Source: Chondrus crispus (taxonomy: Eukaryota > Rhodophyta > Florideophyceae > Gigartinales > Gigartinaceae). Taken from it: a stretch of DNA of 64,000 nt. Every line of letters starts with the position of its first letter. Position 1 is the first letter of the stretch. Under the pieces are notes generated by a model. That model saw nothing but the letters and a program-made list of their open reading frames with translations. It had not been told where the DNA came from and ran no database searches. Below, one piece after another: positions 20,701 through 29,895 of the stretch. A program made the translations under genes and the position numbers. The stretch is from NCBI RefSeq assembly GCF_000350225.1, contig NW_005179127.1, forward strand, positions 62,001 through 126,000. The letters run 5' to 3'.

Positions 20701-20928
20701 CGGAAATGTTGGAGAGAACAAGGGGTGACGTTGGTAAGTTTGCAAGACGTACCCATCCGATAGAGGTTTATTTGTAAGGATCACTGTGGCGACCATCGCA
20801 AGTCAGAGGTGACAGGAAAGAAATTTGCAGGTAAAGAGGGGCGACAACAGTTGCCAACAGTGGACAGTGCAGTATATTGTACAAGATAAGGGGCGACTTC
20901 GGATACTACGGCGGTACTGAAGGATAGG

Positions 20929-22296
20929 CTACTCTGCGGTATCCCCGTACAGCTGCTTCAGAGAGCAGTCCTGAACCGTGTGATCCGATAACCGACACAA
21001 AGAACAGGAGTACACACGCTTCTTCTTGGCGGCAGGGCCTTTTTCGTACCAGTTTTTCTTACGCCTCCCAGCCCTCTTAACTGGACGACCGCGCGGTGGT
21101 GGCAAAGCTTTGGGAATTTGCAGATTCTGCCTCTTCGCAACAAGCTTCTTTGCACTGCATATAACATTGTCGACGCATGCTTGCGAAGGAAGATTGTAAT
21201 CAACATTTTCGTATTGCCTGACCCAAGCTGCTGTTAGGTGGCGCTCTTCAATAAAGCGATGAAGCTTACTTTCTCCATACTTCTCGATGAGAACAGCAGT
21301 TCCATGCCAACACGGAAATCCAGATCCGTTTGTAGAATAAGCGCAACATAGTGGAGGGGTTTGGGGATTCTTACTCAGTGTGACATGGCGCAGCACAGTT
21401 CCATTCTGCTGACTAGCTACTGTCGCCTCCATTTGAGATGTCCCATCCAGGAAACGGATGGAGGACTGATATGCGCGAGATTGCTGAATTAGGTATGCAA
21501 GGTGGCTCTCTGTACGAGCCGGAACTGGAGATGAACAGGATAAGGCGCTTCCTTGACGACGCAGAAACTTTGTCCTTTGCAGAAGGACAACCCTTGTAAG
21601 CATCTTCTGAGGCTCAACGGAACGTATGTTATTCCTCAGGTCTGCGGACATTTGGCTTTCTGCTCCTTGTGACGTTGTCACAAGGTCTTGTAGGTTAGAA
21701 AATGCCCTGTAGACTTCAGCATCTTTGAAGCGACCCAGATAGATCTTCTGTTTCTCTGGGAACTCCTCTTTCAGGGCGCGCACATCTTCTCGTGACGGAG
21801 CATTGACTGCTCGTTCATACAAAAGAATGGCGACGCCCTTATTTGAACCTAGTTGGGCAGACATGTTCTTCTTCACGTGAAGGGGATCAAGGAACAAAGA
21901 CGCATTTTTCATCACATCTCTGTACGCTGCATCAATTGATTTCTCTTGATCGACGATTGTCACCCTCTTCTCAGTGTCAAATCCAGGAATGTCAGCACAT
22001 GCCTGGAACACCTTGCCCCATGAGCTCTTGTTCTCCGGACCAACGAAGTGGGCAAAAACGATGGGGTGAAGCTGATGATTAGCATCATACCCCACCACTT
22101 GAAATGTTGTCCCATACGATTGCAGCCCTACTCCATCACAGTGAGCGGCATCCGCGCTTGCTGTCAGACGGCCATTCTCGCAGTAGCTCTTCGCAATGGA
22201 AGGAACGAACAACAATCCACTGTAGTAGCGGCCGTCTTCAATATCAGATACCGTCCACATCTTCAGAATTAAACGTAGCATCGCTTGGTAGGTCAT
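20929..22296 (-). CDS. MULE transposase, catalytic and zinc-binding half
   Basis: The 455-residue frame shows the MULE DDE core: SADAAHCDG (first Asp near residue 49) and VTIVDQEKSIDAAY (second Asp near 116), then LDPLHVKKNM, the His-containing strand-helix usual after the second Asp. Around residue 320-345 lies CCAYSTNGSGFPCWH, close to the SWIM zinc finger pattern found in MULE transposases. The basic C-terminus (RGRPVKRAGRRKKNW) ends in a CCHC knuckle, CSLCRLSDHTVQDC. The first ~50 codons overlap the preceding frame in another register, so the original transposase probably continues from that frame by a shift. Acts in the nucleus on the TIRs of this element. Confidence 0.8.
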   Translation of the reverse strand: MTYQAMLRLILKMWTVSDIEDGRYYSGLLFVPSIAKSYCENGRLTASADAAHCDGVGLQSYGTTFQVVGYDANHQLHPIVFAHFVGPENKSSWGKVFQACADIPGFDTEKRVTIVDQEKSIDAAYRDVMKNASLFLDPLHVKKNMSAQLGSNKGVAILLYERAVNAPSREDVRALKEEFPEKQKIYLGRFKDAEVYRAFSNLQDLVTTSQGAESQMSADLRNNIRSVEPQKMLTRVVLLQRTKFLRRQGSALSCSSPVPARTESHLAYLIQQSRAYQSSIRFLDGTSQMEATVASQQNGTVLRHVTLSKNPQTPPLCCAYSTNGSGFPCWHGTAVLIEKYGESKLHRFIEERHLTAAWVRQYENVDYNLPSQACVDNVICSAKKLVAKRQNLQIPKALPPPRGRPVKRAGRRKKNWYEKGPAAKKKRVYSCSLCRLSDHTVQDCSLKQLYGDTAE

Positions 22297-23281
22297 TCCC
22301 CTTCCTGCACTGTTCGAAAATATGTCGAGCCGCCTTCATCCGTTGGGCCTTCATCTCCGCCGCACTGCAATAGAAGATGTCCACCCTATGCCCCACCCCC
22401 CAAAGCAAATCGGCGTACCCTTCCAATGCGGCCATGTCCACCGCCCTAGAGATTGTAAAGTGACGAAGCAGCTCTCGTCTAATACTGCGATAGTGACTGT
22501 AGGGAGGTTGACGGAAGTATATGCGCTTGGCTCGAACAACCGAAGCAATCACTTTGCAAGGCACATTCGGATCATCTTGCATATGCTCCAGAATTGCTCG
22601 AGAAACCTGCTGCGGGGTGTACGCAGGTGCACACGACGACGAACGTGACGTGATTTTCATTGGGCTGTCAGCGACGTGTTGTCCAAAACACTCATTAAGG
22701 TGGTCTTGGTACTTGTTAAGCTTCCAAAGACCCGTTTTTGGTTGCCAATCGAACACAAATGTGGAAGAACACCCATCTGTGCGGCATTTCATCCGCACTT
22801 TTACAGTAGTCTGCAAAATATTCACTCCCCGTTGCACCCCGAGAATCGCCGCGTGAGCTCGAATGAGCTGCTCACATCTCCACCGGGCATTCAACGCCAT
22901 CCCCACCTTCGGTCTTACGTCCACAATTGGACGAGGCTTCCATGTCATCGCAGGCAATCGTTCCGCTCGCAGAGCTTCCTTCGCACGGAGCATGGTTCTG
23001 TGCTTCGATTGGCGCTTTTGCAACGCTCGACGACTTTTCTTGTCAGTACCATCCGGAATGGGATCTTCAGTACGCTCCTCTATTTCCTCTTCCTCGATTT
23101 CAATTGCAATGTACCGCATGGGGTCGAAGTCCTCGTCCGACCTATCTTCTTCATCGGAATCAGTGGCCAAGCGCCCGGGTGCTTCTCCTTGCTCCTCCAT
23201 GTCACCCCTCCTTTCCTCACTACCTCCTTCATCTCCTTCATCATCGAAATCAACGGAGTTGACATCCTCTTCCATTCTCAC
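22244..23281 (-). CDS. MULE transposase N-terminal part, acidic leader and DNA-binding region
   Basis: The first ~95 residues are very acidic (DEGDEGGSEERRGDMEE). The next ~150 contain a Cys/His zinc-binding region: VKVRMKCRTDGCSSTF, then a Trp-containing strand (LWKLNKYQDHLNEC). This is the WRKY/FLYWCH-like DNA-binding module that precedes the catalytic domain in MULE transposases. A helical region (APAYTPQQVSRAILEHM) follows, as usual before the DDE core. It overlaps the catalytic frame by about 50 bases in another register, suggesting one protein with a frameshift. Its ATG overlaps the stop of the J-domain gene as ATGA. Confidence 0.7.
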   Translation of the reverse strand: MRMEEDVNSVDFDDEGDEGGSEERRGDMEEQGEAPGRLATDSDEEDRSDEDFDPMRYIAIEIEEEEIEERTEDPIPDGTDKKSRRALQKRQSKHRTMLRAKEALRAERLPAMTWKPRPIVDVRPKVGMALNARWRCEQLIRAHAAILGVQRGVNILQTTVKVRMKCRTDGCSSTFVFDWQPKTGLWKLNKYQDHLNECFGQHVADSPMKITSRSSSCAPAYTPQQVSRAILEHMQDDPNVPCKVIASVVRAKRIYFRQPPYSHYRSIRRELLRHFTISRAVDMAALEGYADLLWGVGHRVDIFYCSAAEMKAQRMKAARHIFEQCRKGNDLPSDATFNSEDVDGI

Positions 23282-24258
23282 CCCATCCCAGACACCCCTA
23301 AATTCTCGCCATCGCCATGCTCAGCTTCCACTCTGTCCTCACTGCACTCAGGAGTGAGATCCTCTTCTCTTATTTCTTCTGTATCGCGAAAAGACCACAA
23401 AGGAGAACGGGTGTGGAACGGTGGTGGAGTCGTAAATTTCTGGACTTCATGATCATGAACATCATTCGCCATTGCATCTCTGTACGGACCATCTTCATCT
23501 CTCTCGGCAAATTCACTCTCCGTCTCAGCCTGCAAATAGGCAGCCTTCGCCCTCTCCGCTCTCTCCCTTTCCTCCCTTTCCTCCCTCTCCTTTCGCAACT
23601 GTACAGCCCTAGCCCTCTCTTCCATTTCCTTTTTCAACTGCACAGCCCTTGCTCTCTCCTTCCTTTCCTTTTGCAACCGCGCAGCCCTAGCTCTCTCTTC
23701 CCCTTCCTTTCTAAATTTCCCAGCCCTTGCTCTCCACTCCCTCTCCCGCTCCGCTTGTTCCTCGCTATCACCACCATCCTCCGAAGCGCCCTTCTCAGCC
23801 TCCTTCTCACACCGATCGTCGTCCGCATCTTCTCTCTCACGTTTGCTTCTGTATCGGTGCTGCTGCGCAGCGCGCTCCATTCTGTCAAGAGAAATTTCCC
23901 GTTGGGAAGAAGTCTTGCTGAAAACGATGAAAGCCGGAAGCAAAACGGCGTCACCATCCTTAATATTGTCATCACTCTCCTTAATGTTCTCATACAGTTC
24001 CTTGTACCGTACCTCGCTTTCAGCTTGCTGCATAGCTCGCGTGAGTACCTTCATAAACCTATCCGCACAGCGCGGCTGCACTGCGCGTACCTTATCTGGG
24101 TGGACTAGAACTGCAAGGCGTCGGTAGTGCTTTTTCATTTCACGCAATGTTGCGTTACGAGGAGATACGCAAAAAACGTCAAAGAGGGGTGTGACTCCCT
24201 CTTCCACAGTGGCGAGGTGTCCAATTCCCTGCGCCATAGTTTGAGGGAGTACGCGCAT
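23278..24258 (-). CDS. J-domain (DnaJ-type) protein encoded inside the MULE
   Basis: Residues about 22-100 form a J-domain: a helix (ATLREMKKHYRRLAVLV) leading into HPDK at residues 53-56, followed by helix III (FMKVLTRAMQQAESEVRYKELYE). The HPD motif is the part that stimulates Hsp70 ATPase. The rest is a long charged coiled coil with a repeated ~13-residue unit of the type KKEMEERARAVQL. The frame is 326 residues; a second Met at residue 8 is equally plausible as start. It lies within the TIRs, first in line, and its TGA overlaps the next ATG (ATGA), so it belongs to the element. No Gly/Phe region or zinc finger is present, so it is a J-domain-only co-chaperone type. Role in transposition is unknown. 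Confidence 0.75.
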   Translation of the reverse strand: MRVLPQTMAQGIGHLATVEEGVTPLFDVFCVSPRNATLREMKKHYRRLAVLVHPDKVRAVQPRCADRFMKVLTRAMQQAESEVRYKELYENIKESDDNIKDGDAVLLPAFIVFSKTSSQREISLDRMERAAQQHRYRSKREREDADDDRCEKEAEKGASEDGGDSEEQAEREREWRARAGKFRKEGEERARAARLQKERKERARAVQLKKEMEERARAVQLRKEREEREERERAERAKAAYLQAETESEFAERDEDGPYRDAMANDVHDHEVQKFTTPPPFHTRSPLWSFRDTEEIREEDLTPECSEDRVEAEHGDGENLGVSGMG

Positions 24259-24296
24259 TTTGAAGACAATGCGGAAAGCGAGGGAAGGATTTCAGT

Positions 24297-24497
24297 GAGC
24301 GGCAAAGGGGTGACAAGAGTGGCGAGATGAGGTGTTGTGGGGGTGAGAGATGGTAAGGGGGGTGACAGCTGCGCCGCGATCATGCCTCAGATATATCCGA
24401 GCGGCAAAGGGGTGACAAGTGTGGCGAGATGAGGTGTTGTGGAGGTGAGAGGTGGTAAGGGGGGTGACAGCTGCGCCGCGATCATGCCTCAGATATC
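24297..24497. repeat. 102-bp tandem duplication upstream of the J-domain gene
   Basis: Two copies, 24297-24398 and 24399-24497, both starting GAGCGGCAAAGGGGTGACAAG and ending GCCGCGATCATGCCTCAGATAT, differ at only a few positions. They lie between the right TIR and the J-domain gene, where the element's promoter should be. Confidence 0.9.
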
Positions 24498-24740
24498 CCC
24501 ACAAATATCCTTCGTTCTGGAAATTTCGTGCTTAAAGTCCCTTAAAATCCTCGGTTACTTGTCATTTTGGAGTACTATACCGGCGACACATTTCGCATTT
24601 GTTGTTTTGGGCTGGTGACCAAATGCGGTAAAAGGCGACATTTCGCGTGTCGGGTCTGTCATGCTGCTGTTTTTCCTCCCTTCGCCCCGCGCTTGCAACA
24701 ACAATTCACAATTCGGACCCTGTAGACAGCAGAAAAGTCA

Positions 24741-24802
24741 ATTTCACCCCTTTATCACCGCAAAAATGCACCTGGTCGCCCCCCTAAACGCAACATTATC
24801 TC
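24741..24802. repeat. MULE right TIR
   Basis: Starts ATTTCACCCC and contains CTGGTCGCCCCCCTAAACGC, the complement of the left TIR; directly followed by AAAAGAAAT, the second copy of the 9-bp TSD. Confidence 0.9.
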
Positions 24803-24901
24803 AAAAGAAATTGTTTCACTCTGCTTAACAGCCCCAACTTTGTATGATAGTCCGTCTGCCCCCTTCCCCACCTCCTCCCCTTCGCCGTGCCGTCCGAAGC
24901 C

Positions 24902-25340
24902 ATGGAGATCCTCCACAATCGCGCGCTAGCTGCTGCGCGAGAAGCTCGCGAAGCGAAGTTAGCAAAGTTCGAGGCGGAGCGGGTAGCGCTGGCAGTGCTA
25001 GTGCCGACGTCGGACGCGACCTTGCGCGAAAACCTACGCGCTCAGGACATGCCCGTGTGCCTGTTCGAGGAGGACGGGCACAACCGTCGTGAGCGTCTGC
25101 GCGGCGCGCTGGCGCACGAGAAGCTGACGGGGCAGGAGCGCGTGCCCGCGGGTGGCGGCGAGGTGGTTGCGGAGGAGGAGGAGTTGGGGCGCCAGGAGTA
25201 CCTGACGGAGGGGGTGCGGAGTTGCGGAAGGTGGGCGCAGAGCTCGTGGAGATGAGTGTGCGGAAGGCGGGGGAGGGGGTGGCGCGGGAGTGCGGCGGCG
25301 TGGGGCAGCGCGCGACGCGAGAGCAGGGGGAGCGTGCCGT
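24902..25340 (+). pseudogene. PRPF4-like N-terminal half (SFM domain)
   Basis: From ATG 24902 the frame encodes a helical Ala/Arg/Glu-rich start and then LAVLVPTSDATLRENLRAQ and MPVCLFEEDGHNRRERL. This is the SFM (splicing factor motif) of U4/U6 snRNP protein Prp4/PRPF4, whose consensus runs 'vPtdd..vr..LR.lgePi.LFGE....RreRL'. A frameshift near 25215 joins it to the next frame (LRKVGAELVEMSVRKAGEGV), which fits the linker after the SFM. At about 25340 the match stops at an MFS-transporter fragment on the other strand. The matching WD40 end lies at 25767. PRPF4 is a core tri-snRNP component; this copy is broken by insertion and deletion of most WD repeats. Confidence 0.7.
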
Positions 25341-25343
25341 GCA

Positions 25344-25765
25344 TCACATTTGTTTTCCTTGCACCGTACAAGGAATCCTCATCTCTCGAGTCCAAACTCT
25401 GAAGCTTGTCCACAGCCCAGCCACTAGCCAACCTTCCTGGAACACCGGCAAAGGTGACCCAAAAGTAAAGCCGATTCGCCTCTGCCATGGAGACTCTAAA
25501 CAGAGTGTATACCATTTTCTGAAAAGCAAGCACAAAGCCGAAGCCGGGCCCAACTGCAGCTGCAAACGCGACCAATGGCAAGTAAAACGATCTATCCGTG
25601 AGGATGTCTTTGACTGTGAACTGTGAGCAATTTCGCATAAGCTCCAACGTCGATAGTGGCAGCAAAGCTGCAAGTTCGCTGTCAGAATGCGAACTCACTG
25701 TCCCACATTCCTCATCCATGACAGGCACACTACTCGCAGTCTCGATGGACGTAGGAGTCCAGTCT
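25344..25765 (-). pseudogene. MFS transporter fragment inserted in the PRPF4-like gene
   Basis: The minus-strand frame from about 25765 to 25344 encodes an acidic loop and then two membrane-like segments. FYLPLVAFAAAVGPGFGFVL is followed by FWVTFAGVPGRLASGWAVDKL, the latter being the Major Facilitator 'G...D.....' loop motif. The order fits the middle of a 12-helix transporter of the oxalate/monocarboxylate type. Only about 120 residues are present; both sides then fall into the PRPF4-like gene on the other strand. No terminal repeats or duplication were found, so the way it was captured is unclear. Confidence 0.55.
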
Positions 25766-25766
25766 G

Positions 25767-26105
25767 GTGGGGGCCAACGTACTAGTACTGCAGAGGCAAG
25801 AGCAACCACGTTGCGAGGAGGTGCAGCGACTGGCGCTGCACGAGGGACGCATGTCGGCCGTATGTGTGGCGCGCGAAGGGGACGAAGTGCTGCTGACAGC
25901 CGCCCTGGACGAGTGCACGGCGGTGAGCGCGTGGGGGAGGGAGGAGAAGTTGGAGGAGAGTGCGAGGCTGAGCGAGCATCGTGGAAGGTTGGGGGATGTC
26001 AAGATGCCCCCCGGAAGGAAGGGGCTCGTGTTGAGCGGCGGGTTTGATGGGGAAGTGCGTGTGTGGGATGATGGATGGCATGGTGATGGGGAGTGGCGGG
26101 CTTGA
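25767..26105 (+). pseudogene. PRPF4-like C-terminal end (WD40 repeats)
   Basis: The 112-residue frame contains two WD40-like repeats. The second is clear: LSEHRGRLGDVKMPPGRKGL followed by VLSGGFDGEVRVWD. With the SFM segment upstream on the same strand it is most simply the 3' end of the same PRPF4-like gene; four or five internal WD repeats are missing. The stop follows soon after the last WD, as in PRPF4. Confidence 0.55.
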
Positions 26106-26183
26106 GGGCGGGATTTGGATATGACAGTTAGCGGGGCGAGGTCGGCAAGAGGGATATGACTTTATTTACGCTTACTAAGCGTG

Positions 26184-26595
26184 CTCTCCGTCTACTCTCC
26201 CAAACCCAAGTGAGTGGGTTTACTCTCTCAAACGTATTACTGTACCATTCTCACTGGGGTATTGTGGAACTCTTTCCGTCATCCTGGGAATCGTCAAATG
26301 TCTGTAAAATTTCACTGATTTTCCTAGCAAAATTTTATGCGCGATCAGGTGGCTCATGGGCAACGGGGGTACTATGGAACACCCGGAAACGTCCTTTTTC
26401 GGTGTTCCTCCGCGCATTCTCGAAAGACCACATGCAGCCACATGGGTCTGCTCCGGAGCGTCATCCTCTCGGCAAATTTCTGCTTAAAATTTGGGGGTGT
26501 TCCAAAATTCCCCATGTTCCATAATACTCCAGTCAGAAGGGTACCGGTACCCTTCGGGTAGTACGAAGGGTACGTTTGGGAGAGTAGACGGAGAG
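26184..26595. mobile_element. MITE-like element with perfect 22-bp TIRs
   Basis: CTCTCCGTCTACTCTCCCAAAC at 26184-26205 is an exact inverted repeat of 26574-26595. The 412-bp interior has no gene and contains a perfect palindrome GGGTACCGGTACCC (about 26539-26552). Two internal blocks are similar to each other (GGGGTATTGTGGAA and GGGGGTACTATGGAAC). A clear TSD could not be found, so the superfamily is unassigned. Confidence 0.75.
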
Positions 26596-26929
26596 TGCCA
26601 TGTACCTTTTTTGCGCAACGATGCAATTTGCAGGCAACAAGTCATGCATTATCCTATGCCCGCGTTTCGTCACGCGTCACACTCACACCTGTCCACGTAG
26701 CGATCCCCCAGCGAGACCTCGCGGCGCCTTCTACAGCAAAGTTACACACACTCCCGGCGCGCCCTCGCACCGGCGCCCCCTGCCACCGCGCCCAATGCCG
26801 CGTCACGCCGCGCACGCACCGCCGCTCGCGCCCGGCGACCCGCACAATTCCGCTCGGCGAACGGCCTTCCCCCGCTGCGGCACGCCCGCTCGCATGGCGA
26901 CTAAGACGCCGTTCTATGCGGCGAACGCG

Positions 26930-27113
26930 CGCGCAGAGCGCTTGTGCCGGCTGCTCAGCTCCACGCGACGCTGGCGCCCGCGCCTGGCGTGGTGATGCTC
27001 TCCCACGGGTTCGCGTCGAGCAAGTGCGGCGCGTTCGTGACGACGCTGGCGGCCGTCGTTTCGGCGCGGCTGCCGGCAGGGCATGGCATGGCGTGGCGTC
27101 GTTCGACTCCCTG
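26930..27113 (+). pseudogene. Possible alpha/beta-hydrolase fragment
   Basis: A plus-strand frame reads GVVMLSHGFASSKCGAFVTT followed by a helix, resembling the first strand and oxyanion 'HGf.ssk' loop of alpha/beta hydrolases. It ends at a TGA near 27113, and flanking sequence does not extend the match. The region is very GC-rich, so chance is a real alternative. Confidence 0.3.
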
Positions 27114-28398
27114 ATAGAAACGCCAGGGCATACCTTCATATTTAGAGTACGGAAAGTACTTTCCGTTACAAAGTATGATTAGAAAAATGACTGCGGTCCG
27201 AATGCCGCGCACGGTCACCCCGACCATTACAGTAGCGCAATCGGTGACCGTGATCAATTTCTTGGATACATGGCGGCGTCATTCTGGGCTGCGACTCTAG
27301 AGGCCTGCGACTGTCGCTACCTCGTCTTCTCGTTTCGGCTACAGGGAAGATGCCCGCGAGCCCGACTTGCGCCTGCGCCTCGCCGCGCCTTGTTTTTGTC
27401 GTGCGGCACAAATCTCCTTCTGTCTACCAGATTCCAACTTGCCCCCACCTCTGACTTTCAATTGTTCTTGGCATGTTCCAAATCAGGATCCTCCTCTAGC
27501 TGGTGCTCCACCTCTGACTCTCTCCTTTTCTTCACATGTTCAGAGTTGGGATCCTCCTGTAGCTCTCGCTTGTGCCGCTGCTGTTCCGCTCGCTTGGCAG
27601 GCTTTCTGCGCCTTTATTTCTTCGCTTTCTTACTGCTGTATGGTTCGTGGCGCACGAGCGGCGTCTAGCTTCAAATTATGCCTCAACCGGAGCCCAGGGC
27701 TCCGAAGCGGGGTTTCCCATGTCCAAAGAAAATATTTGTATCTGCCCAAACGTTTTTCGGAGCTCGACTGTACGCCAGCCATGTCTTCCAGGCGAGAGAT
27801 AAGATCCCCAAGAAGCACAGCATCAAGCCTCCTGACCAGCACAGGCTTGTGTCCTGCTCGTCGACAGCGAAATCTAAACTTGGGGCCAAAATGATATACA
27901 CATCGTGCGTCACAGTTGTCGGGGCAACTGCCGCATATACCATCCCTAAAATGACAAGCGTACTTACATTTGCTACACACTATCCCCGCACCAAGTCCAA
28001 ACTTGGGTCCCAGTTAATTGTTCTTGACAAGTCCCCTTTCTTGCAATGGATAGAGCACCAACATGCACTCATTTTTCGTTGCTATGCGCTACCTTTGGTT
28101 GCGGGCAACAACGACTGCTGCACTGCCTTTTGTACAACTGCAGATGTCATTTTCATCTGCAGCCATGTGGGGTAGACAGCCAGCGGAGTTGATATCTTCA
28201 ACAGAGAAAGCCTATCACTGCGCCCTCGTAGTGACCCGACATGAGTTGGGCCTGGTCACGGGAGTAGGCTTGGCCTAAGTGCGTGGGAGGCAGGGGGTTT
28301 GACGGTTAGTGGCGCGATTCGGATGGACGGACGGGGGGAGCGGGGTGGGTCAGGACAGGCCCCAGTCGGTTTACGTTTGGCCTCATACTTCAGCTGAC
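27114..28398. other. Gene-poor stretch with a Cys-rich frame
   Basis: No confident gene. A minus-strand frame at 27630-27980 starts with a cysteine cluster (CSKCKYACHFRDGICGSC and NCDARC), which may be a zinc-binding remnant, possibly the end of a transposase. Sequence upstream of it (27980-28190) is open only in other frames. Otherwise nothing is recognised up to the assembly gap. Confidence 0.35.
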
Positions 28399-28498
28399 NN
28401 NNNNNNNNNNNNNNNNNNNNNNNNNNNNNNNNNNNNNNNNNNNNNNNNNNNNNNNNNNNNNNNNNNNNNNNNNNNNNNNNNNNNNNNNNNNNNNNNNN
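28399..28498. other. Assembly gap, 100 N
   Basis: Exactly 100 unknown bases; a gap of conventional size, so the true length is unknown and the two sides may not be close neighbours. Confidence 1.
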
Positions 28499-29895
28499 AG
28501 AGCACGCATACACCACATGGCACTTCTACCGCATCGATGGGACCATGCTTCTAAAATTTCCTTGTGGTCTCGTCAAGTACCCCCTGGATGCAGTGCCCCA
28601 CCTGCCACCTCTTGTGAAACATGAAAGGCATCGCTGTGTTCAGGCGTCAAGGCACTTGGCGGAACAATTTGTGCAGCTGGCAGCGCGTAGAATGCGCTTA
28701 CTGCTAAGGCATCTATCGAGGAAGGAGCTTTTTGCGCGAGAGACATGCGAACTTCCGTTCTCTGTGCTTTGTGTGGCTTCAAGATATGGTTCGAATCATA
28801 TCTCGAAGCCCTACAAAAGACATTGAAGAATTCTTCGTTGCTTGCTCGCTTTTGCAGAGCCGCTTCGGACGAAGTGGTGCCATGTTCTCGTGGATTACTG
28901 CGAAGCACATCCGGAGAGCTGTATTCCGGCTGCGACAGAGAGCAATGCGCTGCAATTCCATTACGGATCATGTGCTTACAGGAATTAATTTGTCGATGGG
29001 AGCGTGAGACTGCGAAGCCCCAACTTGGGTGGAGATGTCTTGCCCTGGCGTTTGGATTTGCATTTTGGGAGGGAGCGCGGGCTGTGGTTGTGGCGTAGGC
29101 TGACGCGATCGCAGGGGCAGCGAGAGGGAAATGCGGGAGAGGGAGGCGGCGGAAGTATGGAGGCGGCGGCGCGGAGGTGCAGGTCATGCATAGAGAGATG
29201 GATGAGAAGATCCCCGTTGGGGACGCCTAGGAGGTCGGCAGGGTGACCGGCGGGCAGGTGGTGGTGGTGAAAGGGGCCGGGCATGGGCTTGTTGGGATGG
29301 TGAAGAGGGTGGGCGAGGTGGTGGTGGGGTTCTGTTACGGGGAGGGGAGCAGGGCGGCGGGTGGGGAGGGAAGAGGGGGGGGTGTAAGTGAAGAGGTTGT
29401 GCTTGTAAAGGCGGAGGGTAGCTAGAGGGGGAGGGCCTTGCTGTGACGTTTCATGTGGTGCGGGGGGCGAGCGTGACGGAGTTGGTGCATCGGTGGGTCC
29501 GGGCGCTGCATGGACGGCGGGCCGCGGGCGAGCACGTGTGACGGTCACCGAGTTCGAATCACTGTCAAACGTCTTCCCATGATGCAGTCACGCGTAGACG
29601 CCACGAACCACCCAACCTACTAACTTAATCAATCTCGGGGTCTGAGTCCTCTGACCTGTAATGTCTGTTGCGCTTGAGTTTGGAAGAGTTGCAAAGGTAG
29701 AAACATTATTGAACCACTGCACACTGTACTTAATTTCGTGAATGAGAAGCCTCAGTGCTTCGAAAGACAAAATACTTCTGTTTCAGTTCGATTTTAATGC
29801 TCGAGTACAAAAAGGGGTTCCAGTTAAGTACCAAATGAGTGCTAAGTTTCTACTAGGGTGAGTGTCGAGAAGCTTTAAAGAATGTCTGCAGGGCA
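28499..29895. other. No gene recognised after the gap
   Basis: Frames are open on both strands because of base composition, with no domain seen. One imperfect hairpin (GGCTTCAAGATATG and CATATCTCGAAGCC around GTTCGAAT) lies near 28777-28812. The part from 29100 to 29450 is strongly purine-biased (GGGAGAGGGAGG). The part from 29560 to 29895 is ordinary AT-richer sequence before the methyltransferase gene. Confidence 0.4.

Larger units (their letters stand above)
20640..24802 (-). mobile_element. Mutator-like DNA transposon (MULE), complete, with 9-bp TSDs
   Basis: The element is bounded by TIRs at 20640-20700 and 24741-24802, flanked by the 9-bp direct repeat AAAAGAAAT at 20631-20639 and 24803-24811. 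A 9-bp duplication is the typical MULE target-site duplication. Inside are three tightly packed minus-strand frames: a J-domain protein, an acidic protein with a DNA-binding region, and the MULE transposase. The transposase frames overlap by about 50 bases in different registers. The complete ends and TSD suggest a fairly recent insertion, although the transposase coding frame may be shifted. Confidence 0.9.

Noticed and set aside
23317-24108. 263-aa plus-strand ORF opposite the J-domain gene
   Set aside because: It is a shadow of the Glu/Arg-rich coiled coil on the other strand (Leu/Pro/Ser-rich translation).
28777-28812. tRNA or Pol III B-box (GGTTCGAATC)
   Set aside because: No cloverleaf, acceptor stem or A-box around it; only a small imperfect hairpin.
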